NCBI GenBank assembly: GCA_029721435.1
Contig: CM056583.1
Location: 78,682,620 to 78,746,619, forward strand
Reading direction: 5' to 3'
Length of the DNA stretch: 64,000 nucleotides
DNA from: Gymnothorax reevesii
Lineage: Eukaryota > Chordata > Actinopteri > Anguilliformes > Muraenidae
This document shows, in pieces, positions 39,294 through 55,519 of the stretch. Position 1 is the first letter of the stretch. Each line of letters starts with the position of its first letter. The notes under the pieces are model-generated. The model saw only the letters and a program-made list of their open reading frames with translations, did not search any database and had not been told where the DNA came from. The position numbers and the translations under genes are program-made.

Positions 39294-40731
39294 TAGGGAT
39301 GCACCGAAATGAAAATTTTTGGCCGAAACCGAAAAACCGAAAATGAGAAACGCTTGGCCGAAAATCAAAACACCGAAAGAAATAATTTTGCCAATTTTTA
39401 ATACCATTTCATTTATGGCTATGGCTGTGTACTTACCAAACTAAAGTCAAGGCATTGCAATGGCCTAAATGAATATTCACGCTTCTAAGAATAAATTAAT
39501 TACAAAATTATGAAAATATTTATTTAGCACTGACATTCCAACAAAGCACAATATCACATGAAATTATATATAAAATGTTGAACTTGACCCCACTCATGAA
39601 TAACCTACAGGCCTATAACTGACTGGCCTATTACCGGCTGCTGAAAAATTGTAAAATATATTAGGTGACGACAACAGCAGCCCACTGATTGGTCAGAGAG
39701 AACTGGCTGCGATAGACAACTCGCTTCCGCATTATCGGTTGGAAACAGGCTTCACTTACCATCACTGACACAAGTCTTCAGATTGTGGTTTTTTAAACGT
39801 GTTTTGTTTTAGGCAGCTTGATAAATATACTGTGCGTTGCCTTGCCTTTCAAACAAGGTTGCGTTTATTCACCGAAGCTGCTACATTTATGAAATGCGTT
39901 TCTTTGTCCAAGATCCTGTTCGTAGTGAAATTAGAAACAACGGCGTTGTGCCCAATTCCGTTTCCCCACTTACCCTTGAGAAAGTTATTATGCTGCCCCT
40001 ATTATATGAAAATTGCGCGGAGAATAACTTTAAGGTTGCTGATGGAGCATTTTGTTCTCAGGAAAGGGAAAGGTATCACAGACGAGATGAGGCATTGTAC
40101 AGCGATAAATTCTAATACTCTGCCATCTCCCGCGATTTGCGCGTTTGCTACGTGTTTTGCCTTCACTTTCAAAGTGAAATGTTAAATGACGCCTGCATGT
40201 CAAGCTAATAAACTATAATTGTTTTATCATGTGTGTTATTTGCTTCTTTGTTTTGAAGGAAAAAAGGTAAATTAACATCCGTGTGGTGATTCCATATTTA
40301 TCCTGGGGTTGTAGTTACATTATGGAATACTGATGGTGTAAATGCCTTGAGAATATATTGCCATTTTCTATGAATACTCTGTGCCTTTTACGGATATCAT
40401 TGCTTTGCGTTTTTATGTGGTACATACTTAATGTGCTACTGAATCGGACACAACAGCAGCTGCTATCCTATGCATCAGGACAGTGTCAAACATAAATTGT
40501 AATTCAGCACTCGGGGATGTGCCATAACGTGGTGACGGTGCTGCGTGTCCCCTGATTTAAAACAAATACAGACAGGCGCGTGCTGACCGCGGTGTTTGCT
40601 TGCGTCATCACAACATTCTGTTTCGGCAGTATTGTTTCGGTGTTAAAAGTCTTCGGCCGAAAACCGAAAATGCATTTTTTTGCCTTTTTCAGCTGAATAT
40701 TTTCGGTGGCCAAAAATTCGGTGCATCTCTA
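39294..40731. mobile_element. Non-autonomous hAT transposon, perfect 8-base target duplication
   Basis: The left end TAGGGATGCACCGAA is inverted at the right end as TAGAGATGCACCGAA (14 of 15). Subterminal CCGAAA motifs repeat on both sides. ATTGTTAC stands immediately outside each end (39286-39293 and 40732-40739), a perfect 8-base target duplication as made by hAT transposases. The 1438-base body has no recognisable transposase. Its two overlapping open frames at 39799-40185 and 39837-40115 carry no domain I know. A full hAT transposase needs about 600 residues, so it must have been moved in trans. Confidence 0.9.
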
Positions 40732-42437
40732 ATTGTTACCATATGTCACCACCATCACGGTCATCAGATCTTAATCTTGCTGAACTCATATGGGAGATTT
40801 AGGGACAATGTGTTAAACAGAACTCTCTGTTGTCACCATGATCAAAACTCCAAATAAGGGAATATCTCAAAGAAAGGTACTTCATCCCTCCAGTAAAGTT
40901 CTACTCTTGAAGACTCTCTGCCAAGACATGTTGAAGCTAAGCAGACAGCTTAAGGAAACTCAACTCCGTATTAAGCCTTTAAATGTTGATTTTTCCATTA
41001 ATTTGTCACCTGCCTGTATGTCTCTTGTATGATTCACCTATGAAATCAAAAATGTTGGAGAAACTAGAAAAGAAAAAATCTGGAACTTCAATGTGGAACT
41101 TCAGCTTTAGGAATGTCACAGTCTTCATAGTCATAGGTTTTTGGATTATTTTACTTCGGTAATAAGTTTCTGTGCTGCCTTCAGATTTCATCATGTTCGG
41201 TGGAATTTCCTTATACTACTGCCAGAGATGGTTTTTTGGTGATACACTCACAGCACACAGAGTAGATTGGAACCGCTAACCATTGGAATTGCTTACCATT
41301 TCTGGGTGCGGATAATATATTGCTACATCGCAGAAAGGTTTGTTAAGTTGTTTGAAGGTCACAGACATGAAGAGAATGATTGCTGCTTTTTCCTCAAAAG
41401 ACACTTGCTGCTCTCTCACGTCGTGCTATGCATTTATCAAATATCAGTGCTGACGCAAGCATCAATCATTCCTCTATATAATAGTCTGTAGCCTACTAGC
41501 GGAGTGAATACTTCTTTCAACACTGTGCAAATGATAAGATTCCCCACTTCCATCAGTTCATAGATATTCACCAATTGAATAATTGCTTCCATGCCTTTAG
41601 ATAAGGAGACACATGCCTTTTCTTGACTGTATCTCAGATCTCTGTCTAAATTCACCCTGCGGAGTCTTAAATGTGTTTCATACCACATAATGGACTATAT
41701 AATTGGACTATATTTGTCAAGTGGTTGGAAATGAGATCCAGCACGATCATTTTCTTTGATTTGGCCAGTGATGTAACATGCCCAATCAGCTCAGCTCTTG
41801 TTCAGTGATTAGTGAGGAGAGTCTTTCTGCTCCCCTGTATGTTTGAGCGAGCATTTACTGCCAACTGATGAGCGAACGAACTCATTCGATGTCACCTGAA
41901 ATTATCTTCCTTTTTTTTTTTGAGAAGCCACGCCAACTGTCACACACCCATTTGGGCAATCTACAATAAAATTTGTGATTTGTTTCTATGACCCAGCTTT
42001 CCGTGGCATTTGCTGGTATTACGTAAATCTATTTCGGAGCAACATGCACTGTTCTCTGGAAATACTGACTTTTGTCCGCCTTTCACTAGTCGGTAACAAA
42101 AGCTAATCTATGCCTCTTGCATTAGCTTTCCACGGTGCATTAGCTTTCAACGTACATATCAGTTCATAACTGCAGGGGATCAGGCTTACGGGCGCATAAG
42201 CAGATGGACGGATGGTATAGCGCAGAAATCAAACCCGCAAACTCTGTTCCAACACTGAGGACATAATAAATGATGGATTGAGTATCTTAAATACATACAG
42301 AATAATTTATGTGTGACTGTTCTCTACCAGATGTCCCTCAGAAATTGTGTAGGCCTGTGAATGCTTTGGGTCCCGTGGCACGCCATCTTTGGCTGTGGGT
42401 TTGAAATGTCTTATTTTTTTGTTGGTCCTTCTGTATT

Positions 42438-42472
42438 TGTGTGTGTGTGTCTGTGTGTGTGTGTGTGTGTGC
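42438..42472. repeat. (GT)n microsatellite
   Basis: A GT run with one CT interruption; the Val/Cys-rich frames through it are artefacts. Confidence 0.95.
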
Positions 42473-42528
42473 GTATCTGTGTTTGCATGTCTGTATCTCT
42501 TTGTGCATCAGAGCATGTGTGCGTATTT

Positions 42529-43097
42529 GCATATCGAGGGTTTGGAGCACAATGGTTATATTTCCAAATTTTGTGGTTCAGAGATTTTTACTCCGTCACA
42601 GCTTTCTATCAGCTAATTCTTGGAGAACAATAACTATATGTCCATCTGCACTCATTTTTAATCAGGATTCACATTTTCATTTTGTGATATGTCCAACAAA
42701 ATCTGCTTAAATGAATTAAACATTGACATTTTGATGAATAAACAAGAAATTTATTACAGAATAATACGGATATTTAATTTATTACAATCTTCCATTGCAA
42801 ATGAACTTACCTTCACCCAATCACAATTGTGTTGTGTCACATCATAAGTTAGAATTGTTGGAGCACTGGGGTGACATGTCCATTTTTGGCAATTTTGACC
42901 ATGATGTTGCAGTTACACTCCTATGAAAACTTAGGTGTTCAGTGTACTTCTGAATCCTGCAGCAACAGAATGACTGGTTAAAAAAAATCATTTAAAATAC
43001 CTGATTTAATAGAACTCTTGGAAACCTAAAAATCAATGTTTCTCAAAAGCTCTAAAATGGACATATCACCATTGTGCTCCAAACCCTTGATATGTCT
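42529..43097. repeat. Palindromic MITE with ~40-base inverted ends
   Basis: The left arm contains GGGTTTGGAGCACAATGGTT and the right arm contains CATTGTGCTCCAAACCCTTG, its inverse. The similarity covers about 40 bases per end. A third, diverged copy of the arm (TTGGAGCACTGGGGTGACAT) lies inside near 42858, giving a subterminal repeat. The body is non-coding. The right end is 236 bases upstream of the exon 9 acceptor. Confidence 0.75.
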
Positions 43098-43333
43098 GGA
43101 AGTTTCCTGGAATCACCAAATCTGGACCTCAGATCCTAATCTAGCCCTGGTTTTCTTTTCTTCTGGGTAACTCCCAAATTCACGGAACAGTTGGTACTTT
43201 TGATTGGCCAGACCGTCTTAACACATGACGCCCAGCTAAAGGGAGGGTGGAAAACTGGCAGCCAGTTTTCAGACCGCGAGGACCGTGATTAGACGATCCC
43301 CGGTTTATACTGTCCATTTGTGTTTGATTGCAG

Positions 43334-43502
43334 AGATCGTGCAGAAGGTGCGAAACGGACAGAAGCCGTACTTTCGTCCCACCACCGACACCAGCTGCCA
43401 CAGCGAGGAGATGTCCATCCTGATGGAGGGATGCTGGGCAGAGGACCCGGCCGATCGGCCCGATTTCAGCCACATAAAAATCTATATGATGAAGCTGAAC
43501 AA
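43334..43502 (+). CDS. npr2: Receptor guanylyl cyclase exon 9: end of the KHD
   Basis: Two bases complete Glu284, then residues 285-339, then two bases of Lys340. IVQKVRNGQKPYFRP matches human NPR2 closely; human NPR1 has a different IIERV..GE segment here. CWAEDPADRPDFSHIK is the conserved C-terminal pseudokinase motif with the Arg-Pro pair. IYMMKLN leads to the linker. Acceptor is GATTGCAG and donor is ACAA|GTGAGT. Confidence 0.97.
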
Positions 43503-45196
43503 GTGAGTCCTCCTAGCGCTGACGTCAGGCTTAGAATTTTCACATCTGTGCCTGTTTCCTCATTCCATCTGAAAGAGAGGAAAATAGCTATTGATACATA
43601 AACGTAAATTACGAAATCATTGGGTGATATTAATTTCATGTCCTCACTGTTTATATGTATAATTTACGCAAAGACCTGTGTAAGTATGGAAACTTGGGCT
43701 TTAAGATTCTACAGAATACCCAGCATCTGTGTTCTATACATTTATATGAAGCGATGCTCATTCTCGTGACCTTTTTGGTGCAACAGATATGTGAGGTGGG
43801 GAGGGTTGATTTAGGGTCCAATCAATTTCCTGTGTGTGCTACGTTTCATTTTACCTCATACGTTTGATGAGAAATACAATTTAAATGCTAAATATGCTTC
43901 CCTATTGGAATTATTGAATCACAACATTGGATATGTGTCATTTGTTGGATCACTGCAGTAGATGGAAATTGAATTTATGAAATATTAATATCTTTATTTT
44001 GACCATCTTTATTTATTAGTGTGGGTACTGGATTTCCATCCTCCCAGAATTTTTTGGGTTTGGGTCAAGAAGACTGCATGTCAGTTTTTAAAGAAAATTA
44101 TATTCATGAACACACCGCCTTCTGTGTGTGTTCAGTGCAGATATGGGCGTACACTCGCATACACACACACTATTTTGTGTCATCTGGGAATTATCTGAGG
44201 ATCATTTTTGATTTCTTTAAAGAGATGCTGGTATATCTCATAGGAAATGATGATAACTATTAAATTGGGTTCTTGTTTTGTGTTTCCTCTTGAAACAGTA
44301 AACCTCCAGAGTTATAAAAACCTTACTGCATTTTTTTTCGAAACGGAAATGATTTAAGCCACCCCTGTCTTTGCCGTTACCCCAAATTCACAATTTGCCC
44401 ACAAAAACATTGTAGTGATTAAACATTGTAAATGCTTTAAAATTGTAAATGTTGTCTAGCAGAGGCCAATGGGCAAAAATTCAGTTATTTGTACATGGTC
44501 TGATTTGACTGTAAATATGATTATGTTAGTAGAATTTCTCATATACAAATAAAAAGAAGTAATTATTGAGGTAAGTATTATTATGGACGATTAGATTTTT
44601 TTTTTGTAGAGCAACTATTACGTATATTACTTATCATTCTGTGTATTTACGCTGAGAATTACCGGTGAAAAGATTGAAATATTTTAAAACGGATGAGAAT
44701 GGTTGACAGGATGACCGGGCCTAACTCTTCTCACAGTTGATTGATGAGAAACAGGTTTGAGTGCTTCTTAGGGAGAAAATGGCATGCATTATTTAGATGA
44801 TAAAACACTGGCTGCCCACGACTCCGCGCAGAGCAGCAGTAACTCTAGCCCTCCTGGGCTGATTGTGTTTTGCTGAGTGGTGCAATTAATCCATTGCTCC
44901 AACCGCTGCAAAGTCACAATGTCGCAGGATGCTAAAGTCATTCTGTTAGCTACATCTCCCACGGTAAAAGATTTAGATGATAACCCAGGGCCATGAGGCT
45001 CACGAACACTGATATTAATACCCATACATCACATGGAACCTCAACGGCAGCTGATTGGCGCTACTCTCTTGTGAGCTTATTCTTCGTTTTCAATCTTCGT
45101 CGCAACAATTTGCGAATTAGCGTTCCGCCATGTTGGTTGATATGAAAACGCTCTTGACCCCAAGTCACGCTGCATGGCTTATGCTGTTGTGCCAAA

Positions 45197-45290
45197 ATGA
45201 TGCCTGTTTTGTGCGCTGTTTATGGCTGTGGTCAGAATGCTACAAGAAAAAAAGCACCCCACGTCGCAGCAACATCAGTATCTGGGAGGA
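45197..45290 (+). pseudogene. Fragment resembling a THAP zinc-finger N-terminus
   Basis: The frame starting at 45197 reads MMPVLCAVYGCGQNATRKKS, the M-P-x-x-C-x4-C beginning of THAP domains, which occur in P-element-like transposases and in host proteins. It then runs to SIWEE and meets a donor-like GAAG|GTAGGC near 45290-45296. The downstream C-x2-H half of the finger is not found in a continuous frame. This is probably a decayed transposon exon lying in sense orientation. The match is short, so the call is tentative. Confidence 0.4.
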
Positions 45291-46228
45291 AGGTAGGCTT
45301 TTTATTTTGTTTCATTTTCAAAAGTAGGAGGAATGTAGGGTGGAGATTGGCAGATAAATATTAGCTCTTTAAAAAAGAAGAATGAGTCTGCGCTTGTTTA
45401 TTGGTTCCCCTTATTTGCCTTCAACTGACCACTTATTCAAGTAACCAGTTGACGTAAAGAAAATGCTTGTTTATGTTCTGAAAAGAACATAGGTAAACGG
45501 TACAGAGCGTGCCTCTGTTGATGCATTATGATGCGGCAGAATAAAGATTGGGAGGTCGCTGATCAACTTAGCATTTGCTGTGGTAAAATATTGGCCAGAC
45601 TGAAGCAATGTCTCCGCAACAACCTACCAATGGGCAAACTACGCATCTCAATGCGTTGTTGTGCCAACATTGGTGCTACGTAGCTGTGCTCTCTGGGTAG
45701 GCTGGGGCTGTAAGTTAAATGCTTTGTCTGCTTTGTATATCAACTAACATGGCGGCAATAAGTGACATCACTAATTTTAACCATTTGATTGAAAATAAAG
45801 AATTTTGAGTGGGAGCTTTTTCAGTGAAATGCACTTTTTAATATACAAACTATAAATTATGTTAAGAAGCATATGCCAAAAAAACTGTACATTATGTTCA
45901 TAGAATATGCATTATATATTTTTTCACAAATGAGTTAATGCATGTATTGTATTCGAATACATATTGTATATCTGTTTGTCCAACAGTATTAGCTTCAGGC
46001 TAGGAATCATGCAGTTCTGGATTTACTTTCTCATTAAAAAACAGCCCTTAAAAAAAAAACATCTGTTTTGTAGATTGCAGGGGGTTGTGTTCAGTTTGGT
46101 TTATTTCACATGATAACTCATTAAGAGGAAAGTGCGTTTGTTTTGTGTTTTAGGCAAACGTGTATTTTTGTGTCATTTCAACATAGTCTTTGCATCTATT
46201 TTATTCTCTCCTCCATGCAAGATGAAAG

Positions 46229-46484
46229 ACGGATAATTCTCAGCCTCACTATAAAAAATCTTTATGTAAAATAAATGACGTGGAAGTGGAAGATGTGGCA
46301 GTAATGTTTTTCACTGATGATGATATGATTAAGAGATCTCTTACCTTAGGGGGCCCAGATTGCCACAAGGAATTAGAAGAAGAAAAGTCCTTAAGCTTTG
46401 AGGGAAAACACTTCTATATGACACTTCCTGTGCAGCCTAGCATCATGAAAAGTGTAGCTGACCAGGAGGCGAAGATTAACCTGC
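46229..46484 (+). other. Coding-like open stretch of unknown nature
   Basis: An 85-codon stretch lies between an AG (GATGAAAG) and a GT (TGCAAG|GTGTAAAC). It includes NDVEVEDVAVMFFTDDDMIK and HKELEEEKSLSFEGKHFYMT, an acidic composition unusual for chance frames in this AT-rich DNA. It matches no natriuretic receptor exon, and adding it would interrupt the conserved LNKEG junction. It may be a second exon of the decayed element that begins at 45197. I do not recognise the protein. Confidence 0.3.
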
Positions 46485-47179
46485 AAGGTGTAAACTGCGT
46501 CAGACTGTTATTCATATTCAGTCATCCACTCATTTCTTATGCAGTGTCTCCACATACAGTTTGCTCTATGAGTGATGCACGCTTGATTCATTTATGCTGT
46601 TTTATCTGGCTAATAAATGGAGATATGAACAAACTAGCCAAAGCAATGTTCAATTTGATTGCCACCTAGTAGCCATGCGCTTAGCTGTGACCCTTATCTG
46701 GAGCCACTTACATTACAGCAACAGTGAAATTAGTTGTACTCATGAAACAGCCACAAAACAACAGTAGTCACCAGTCTTGCTTCCACAAAGTAGATAACCC
46801 ACAATATTTTGTGTAGGCTAGTGGGAGTATCGTTTATGAAGCGTGAGTGGTGCACCATGATTTATAAACCCATGTACTGCAGGTTAGTGACTCAACCAGT
46901 GTTCCTGTGGACAGTTTTCAGAGGATATTTACATAACTGATTTTTTTTTTTTTCCAGAAAATGTTAAAACACTACAGGCATTTTTGTTTGGCTGAGGCCT
47001 TGACAGATCAACTCTCTGTGAAATTAACAAATGAGCTTTTATTGGGATTGCGTCAATTTCAGTATACTCTTGGATCGAAAAACATAGTATCCTTCTTGTG
47101 GACTGTAAAAATAATCATCTTTGAATGCATAAAATTACAAAAGAAATCTAATAAATATAAGCGGCTGTTTTTATTTCAG

Positions 47180-47326
47180 AGAGGGGAGCACCAGCATCCT
47201 GAATAACCTGCTCTCCAGAATGGAACAGTATGCCAATAATCTGGAGAATCTGGTTGAAGAACGAACACAAGCTTACCTAGAGGAGAAGAGGAAAGCAGAA
47301 AATCTTCTTTACCAAATATTGCCTCA
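47180..47326 (+). CDS. npr2: Receptor guanylyl cyclase exon 10: dimerization coiled coil
   Basis: One base completes Lys340, then residues 341-388, then two bases of His389. [20 protein letters not shown] followed by [20 protein letters not shown] forms the amphipathic signalling helix that holds two cyclase domains together and passes the signal. NLLYQILP ends the exon. Acceptor is TTTATTTCAG and donor is CTCA|GTAAGG. This segment is nearly invariant in both paralogues. Confidence 0.97.
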
Positions 47327-51846
<4,520 letters not shown>

Positions 51847-52021
51847 GTGGAAACAATCGGCGATGCGTACATGGTGGTGTCAGGACTCCCCGTGCGGAAC
51901 GGTAAACTCCACGCCAGGGAGATAGCGGGAATGTCACTAGCCTTACTGGAACAGGTGAAAACCTTCAAGATTCGACACAGACCCAACGACCAGCTACGAC
52001 TACGAATAGGCATCCACACAG
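51847..52021 (+). CDS. npr2: Receptor guanylyl cyclase exon 13: guanine-binding Glu and second metal Asp
   Basis: Residues 454-511 plus one base of Gly512. [20 protein letters not shown] carries Glu455, which reads the guanine ring, and Asp459, the second metal ligand. [20 protein letters not shown] and GIHT complete the exon. LPVRNGKLH and IGIHT agree with human NPR1 rather than NPR2 (LPGRNGQRH, IGVHT). Acceptor is TTGTGCAAAAG, with a poor pyrimidine tract just before the AG but one further upstream. Donor is ACAG|GTACAG. Confidence 0.98.
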
Positions 52022-52064
52022 GTACAGTTTTTCCTTTTTTCATTGACCATTTGAGAAAAAATGT

Positions 52065-52376
52065 GTTGGTTAGCATCTCAACCATCCCCAGAAAAAGCGT
52101 CCATCCCTGATTTTTCCTAATTTTTTATTTTGAAAAAATTTATTGAAAAAAAGGAAGTGAGAAAAATCCCTGCCCATGGAGCAGACGGTCTGTTAGGATT
52201 CAGTCACTGCGGCACGTATGGATTAGGCTGATTTGAGTCTTTATGATAATCTTTGTGCTTGGGATTTGTATTTGTTGCGCTCTTTGAATTTCAATCTCTA
52301 AAATTAAATAAATAAACAAATGAACAAAACTTCCTGTCCGCCCCTGAAAATTGAAATGTGATGGATGCTAACCAAC
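52065..52376. repeat. Short MITE with 13-base perfect inverted ends
   Basis: GTTGGTTAGCATC at 52065-52077 is perfectly inverted as GATGCTAACCAAC at 52364-52376. Inward the arms continue with partial similarity (CCATCCCCAGAAAA against CCCCTGAAAATTG). There is no clear target duplication and no coding sequence. It begins 44 bases after the exon 13 donor. Confidence 0.6.
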
Positions 52377-54795
52377 TATATTTTCTAAATGCCCTTAGAT
52401 ACCTAGTGGTTCAAAATATCTTAGTTTCCTCTGTGAAAGCACAGTAAAATGGTTGAAAAATGGTTGCAGATTCAGAGAGTATAGATTCAGTGGATTCAAT
52501 TATCTTGCAGTGGTGTACGCTAAGTGCTATAGATATCCTTAACCAGTGGCTTTTAGGCAATATTTTGTTAAATAGTCAGTCCAATTGTCAAAATATTCTC
52601 CATATAATACTCGTGTTGGTCAATTATTTCACTGGCATTATATTTTGTTTTAAATTTTATGCAAAACATGATGCTTTGGTCAAAGGCTTCATCAGCATAC
52701 ATTTTATATAGTTTTTCATGTCAGTTATCTGGGTCAACTGTATTATATCATAAATCATTCTTTGTGTCATAGTATCTGTGAACACAGTGCTGCTTATAAG
52801 TGTAATAGCCATTCCAGATCCTGGCTACCTGCCCCCAGTCAATTATTCAGTCTTCCCCTCCGCACCCTCAGCTAATTAGTTCACCTGTTACTCTCCACTT
52901 TAATCATGATTCCCCTTTCTGTTTAAACCTTAGTGTTCCTCTTCACGGGCAGGTAGCCTTAGTCTGTTCCACTCCTTTGCTTAGTGCACGTCCTTTCTCT
53001 TCCTCTGAAGTTTTGTATTTTGGTTTTCTTGTTCCCCTCCTTCACTCTCGTTCACATTCCGTCGCTCCCCTGGTTCTCTTCTAACATCTTTGGGCATCAG
53101 GACATGACAAAGTTTAGAATCAGTGATTTTCATCAAGATTAAGTGAAGGAAACGTTGTGTTCCAGCAGCACAACGGCTTAAAACATACTGTAAATCCAAG
53201 CTGTACAGGAACTCTCTGGCAAGGAAATGACAATGTATAGAGAAGCCAATTAAATTACCGGAGTTTAATTCCATAAAGCTTTTCTGGGATTTCCTGGATT
53301 GTAAATTTTGCAGTTTGCTTATCTTCAAAGATACACCAATGGGAAATATTTCAGTCCATGTAGAAATTCACTGGGATTGATACCTTTCTTGAATGCCTAA
53401 AATTAGCAATACAGTGATTAAATCTTACTGTGAAAACTTTCAAGGGAAATTTCTGAAATAGATGACTGTTATCATTGGAAAATTTTCTTGGACCCAAATA
53501 CTTGAATTCCTTATAATTCAAACTTTAGAGCGGTGCTGTATGTGCCCATTTAACCACATAAATTGTTGAACTTGTGAAATTGCCTGTCAGTTACTTTGCA
53601 GAGATAAGTGGCATAAGTGATGATGCTGGAGTAATAATGACTAAAATGGATGATGAGATCAGTTGGTTGACCAGCAGGTGGACGTGTTCAGTTTTTCATG
53701 GATCTACTTCCTGTTTCAATTCATGGATTTTATCACTGTATTTAGCCAGATGAAGCAATATAAGAGAATCAATTACAGGTGGTATGCTCAATTCCATCTT
53801 TGCCATGAAGAAATTGTAGTACAATGTGACTGAACCTGTTCCAAGGAATAATTTCTGTCTCAGTTTAGTCAAAGAAAATCTTTTCTCTCCCATGCCTGAC
53901 ATGCAATGCTGTCTTCCTTTTGTATCAATTACAGTTGCCATGGTTGCTAACATATGAACGCATTATATTCCTTTAAAATAAACTACTATGTTCCAGTGAT
54001 TTTCAGGTGGTTTCAAAAAATCAATGTATATTGTTTGGGGTGATTTTCAATAATCTTTTTTTAATGGTTATGGCTTGTTACTAGAATATTCATGACCTGT
54101 GTATCTATTAGTATCTATGTATTTATCCTTAACAAAAAAAGGGAAGTTTAGATTAGCATTTGCAAATACTACCGTTCATAGTAGTTTGAGCCAGTTAAAA
54201 TAGTTTATCCTTTGAATTAAATGGTTTGATGTTTCTCTGTTGCACCCACCTTTTGCTGATGGGGTTTGTCATAATTTTGGAGATTACCTTATGCCATTAA
54301 AGAATGAAATTATGAGTGAGCATTGAACAACTACCATGTTATCCGGGCAGCGGAAAATTTGAGGGCAAGAGTGAGACGATAAGCTGGAGAGATACACATT
54401 CTTACTGAAGTAAAACAAACTTATTAATGAAGAAAGAAAACTACACTGAAAATGCAAACATTGGTTCTCATTCGATCTTCTGGTCTATTTTTCATCCTGA
54501 ATGATTGTCACTATGTGAGCAATGATAGGCTCTAGGATATTTTTAGTGTGCTGGACTATTAGTTATTTTAAAGTGATTATAAAAACTGCTGTGGGAAACA
54601 CAAACCATTCTAAGAAACTCTGTCAGTGGATTTTTTTTTTTTGTAATTATGGCTATCAGCTTACAACATTGTTCTCTGCCTGCCGGGAGTCCAGCTACAC
54701 TCCATAGCATGGAGCATTCAATTATGCTTCTTGAAAATCCATTTTTATCTTAGAATATAACCATGAGATTATTCAGTGGGAAAATGCAAGCCAGC

Positions 54796-55519
54796 TGTTA
54801 TGATCCAGAGCAGGAATGAAGTCCAGAAGTGCGGAGGCAGAGCACAATCCAATAGTAGGGTTTATTGATTGTAATACGTTAGACGGCACCAGAGGAGAAT
54901 AGCACAGTTCAGTTGAGATGTTGTAGGCAAAGCAGTGTGGGCGTTGCCAACGCCTCGCCAGTGGTTTTCTGGAATGGGTGCTAGACAGAGAGCCTGCGTC
55001 ATCAGAGCTGAACTGTTCAAAGGCAGGATGGAGAAGCTGGGGGGGAACGCAGTTTCAACCCTGATGACCGTAAAAGGATTGGGAGCTTGTTCCTGATAAA
55101 CTGGGCAGAGGAAAAGACAGGAAAAGGATTAACAGGAACTGGGTCCCAATCCTGGAGCGCATGAGAAAGTCGTTGGAGCTCTTTCCCATTAACTGGAGAA
55201 GGAAAAGAATTTCCCTCGATTACTATCATTCACGATTACATTTTTAACTTTCAAGGGACGGCGAGTTTTGCCAATTAACACTGACTGGTTCTAAAGCGCT
55301 ATGGCAAATGCGGGAATCCTGCAACTTTCAGCTCAACGGAGGAGGGTATCAATACGTCACACACGCAAGGCAGGGTCGCTATGAGATGAGTCACAGTCGG
55401 GAATTAGGAAAGAACGCGAGACAAGAACCAATTAAAGGGGACAACACTTCTAATATACACGCAAGATTTGAATAGGAGGAAACACAGAAGCGATTCACCA
55501 GAGGGTTGTGACGCTAACA
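54796..55519. mobile_element. Possible solo LTR (724 bases)
   Basis: The block opens TGTTATGATCCAGAGCAGG and closes GGTTGTGACGCTAACA. TGTTA and TAACA are inverted, obeying TG...CA. The block differs from its surroundings by higher GC and a compact TTTATTGATTGTAATA A/T patch. The flanks (CCAGC and TCCTC) do not form a convincing duplication, so the ends may be off or the copy old. Tentative. Confidence 0.35.

Larger units (their letters stand above)
38941..43333. other. Intron 8 (4.4 kb)
   Basis: It holds a non-autonomous hAT element (39294-40731), a (GT)n microsatellite (42438-42472) and a palindromic MITE (42529-43097). The remaining 40.75-42.4 kb has nothing recognised. Confidence 0.8.
43503..47179. 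other. Intron 9 (3.7 kb)
   Basis: It holds a possible THAP-type zinc-finger fragment (45197-45290) and a coding-like open stretch (46229-46484), each listed separately. The sequences 43.5-45.1 and 46.5-47.2 kb show nothing clear, apart from an echo of the fish repeat phrase at about 46690. Confidence 0.7.

Noticed and set aside
43320..43601. Alternative-frame open frame over exon 9
   Set aside because: It is a shadow of the conserved receptor frame.
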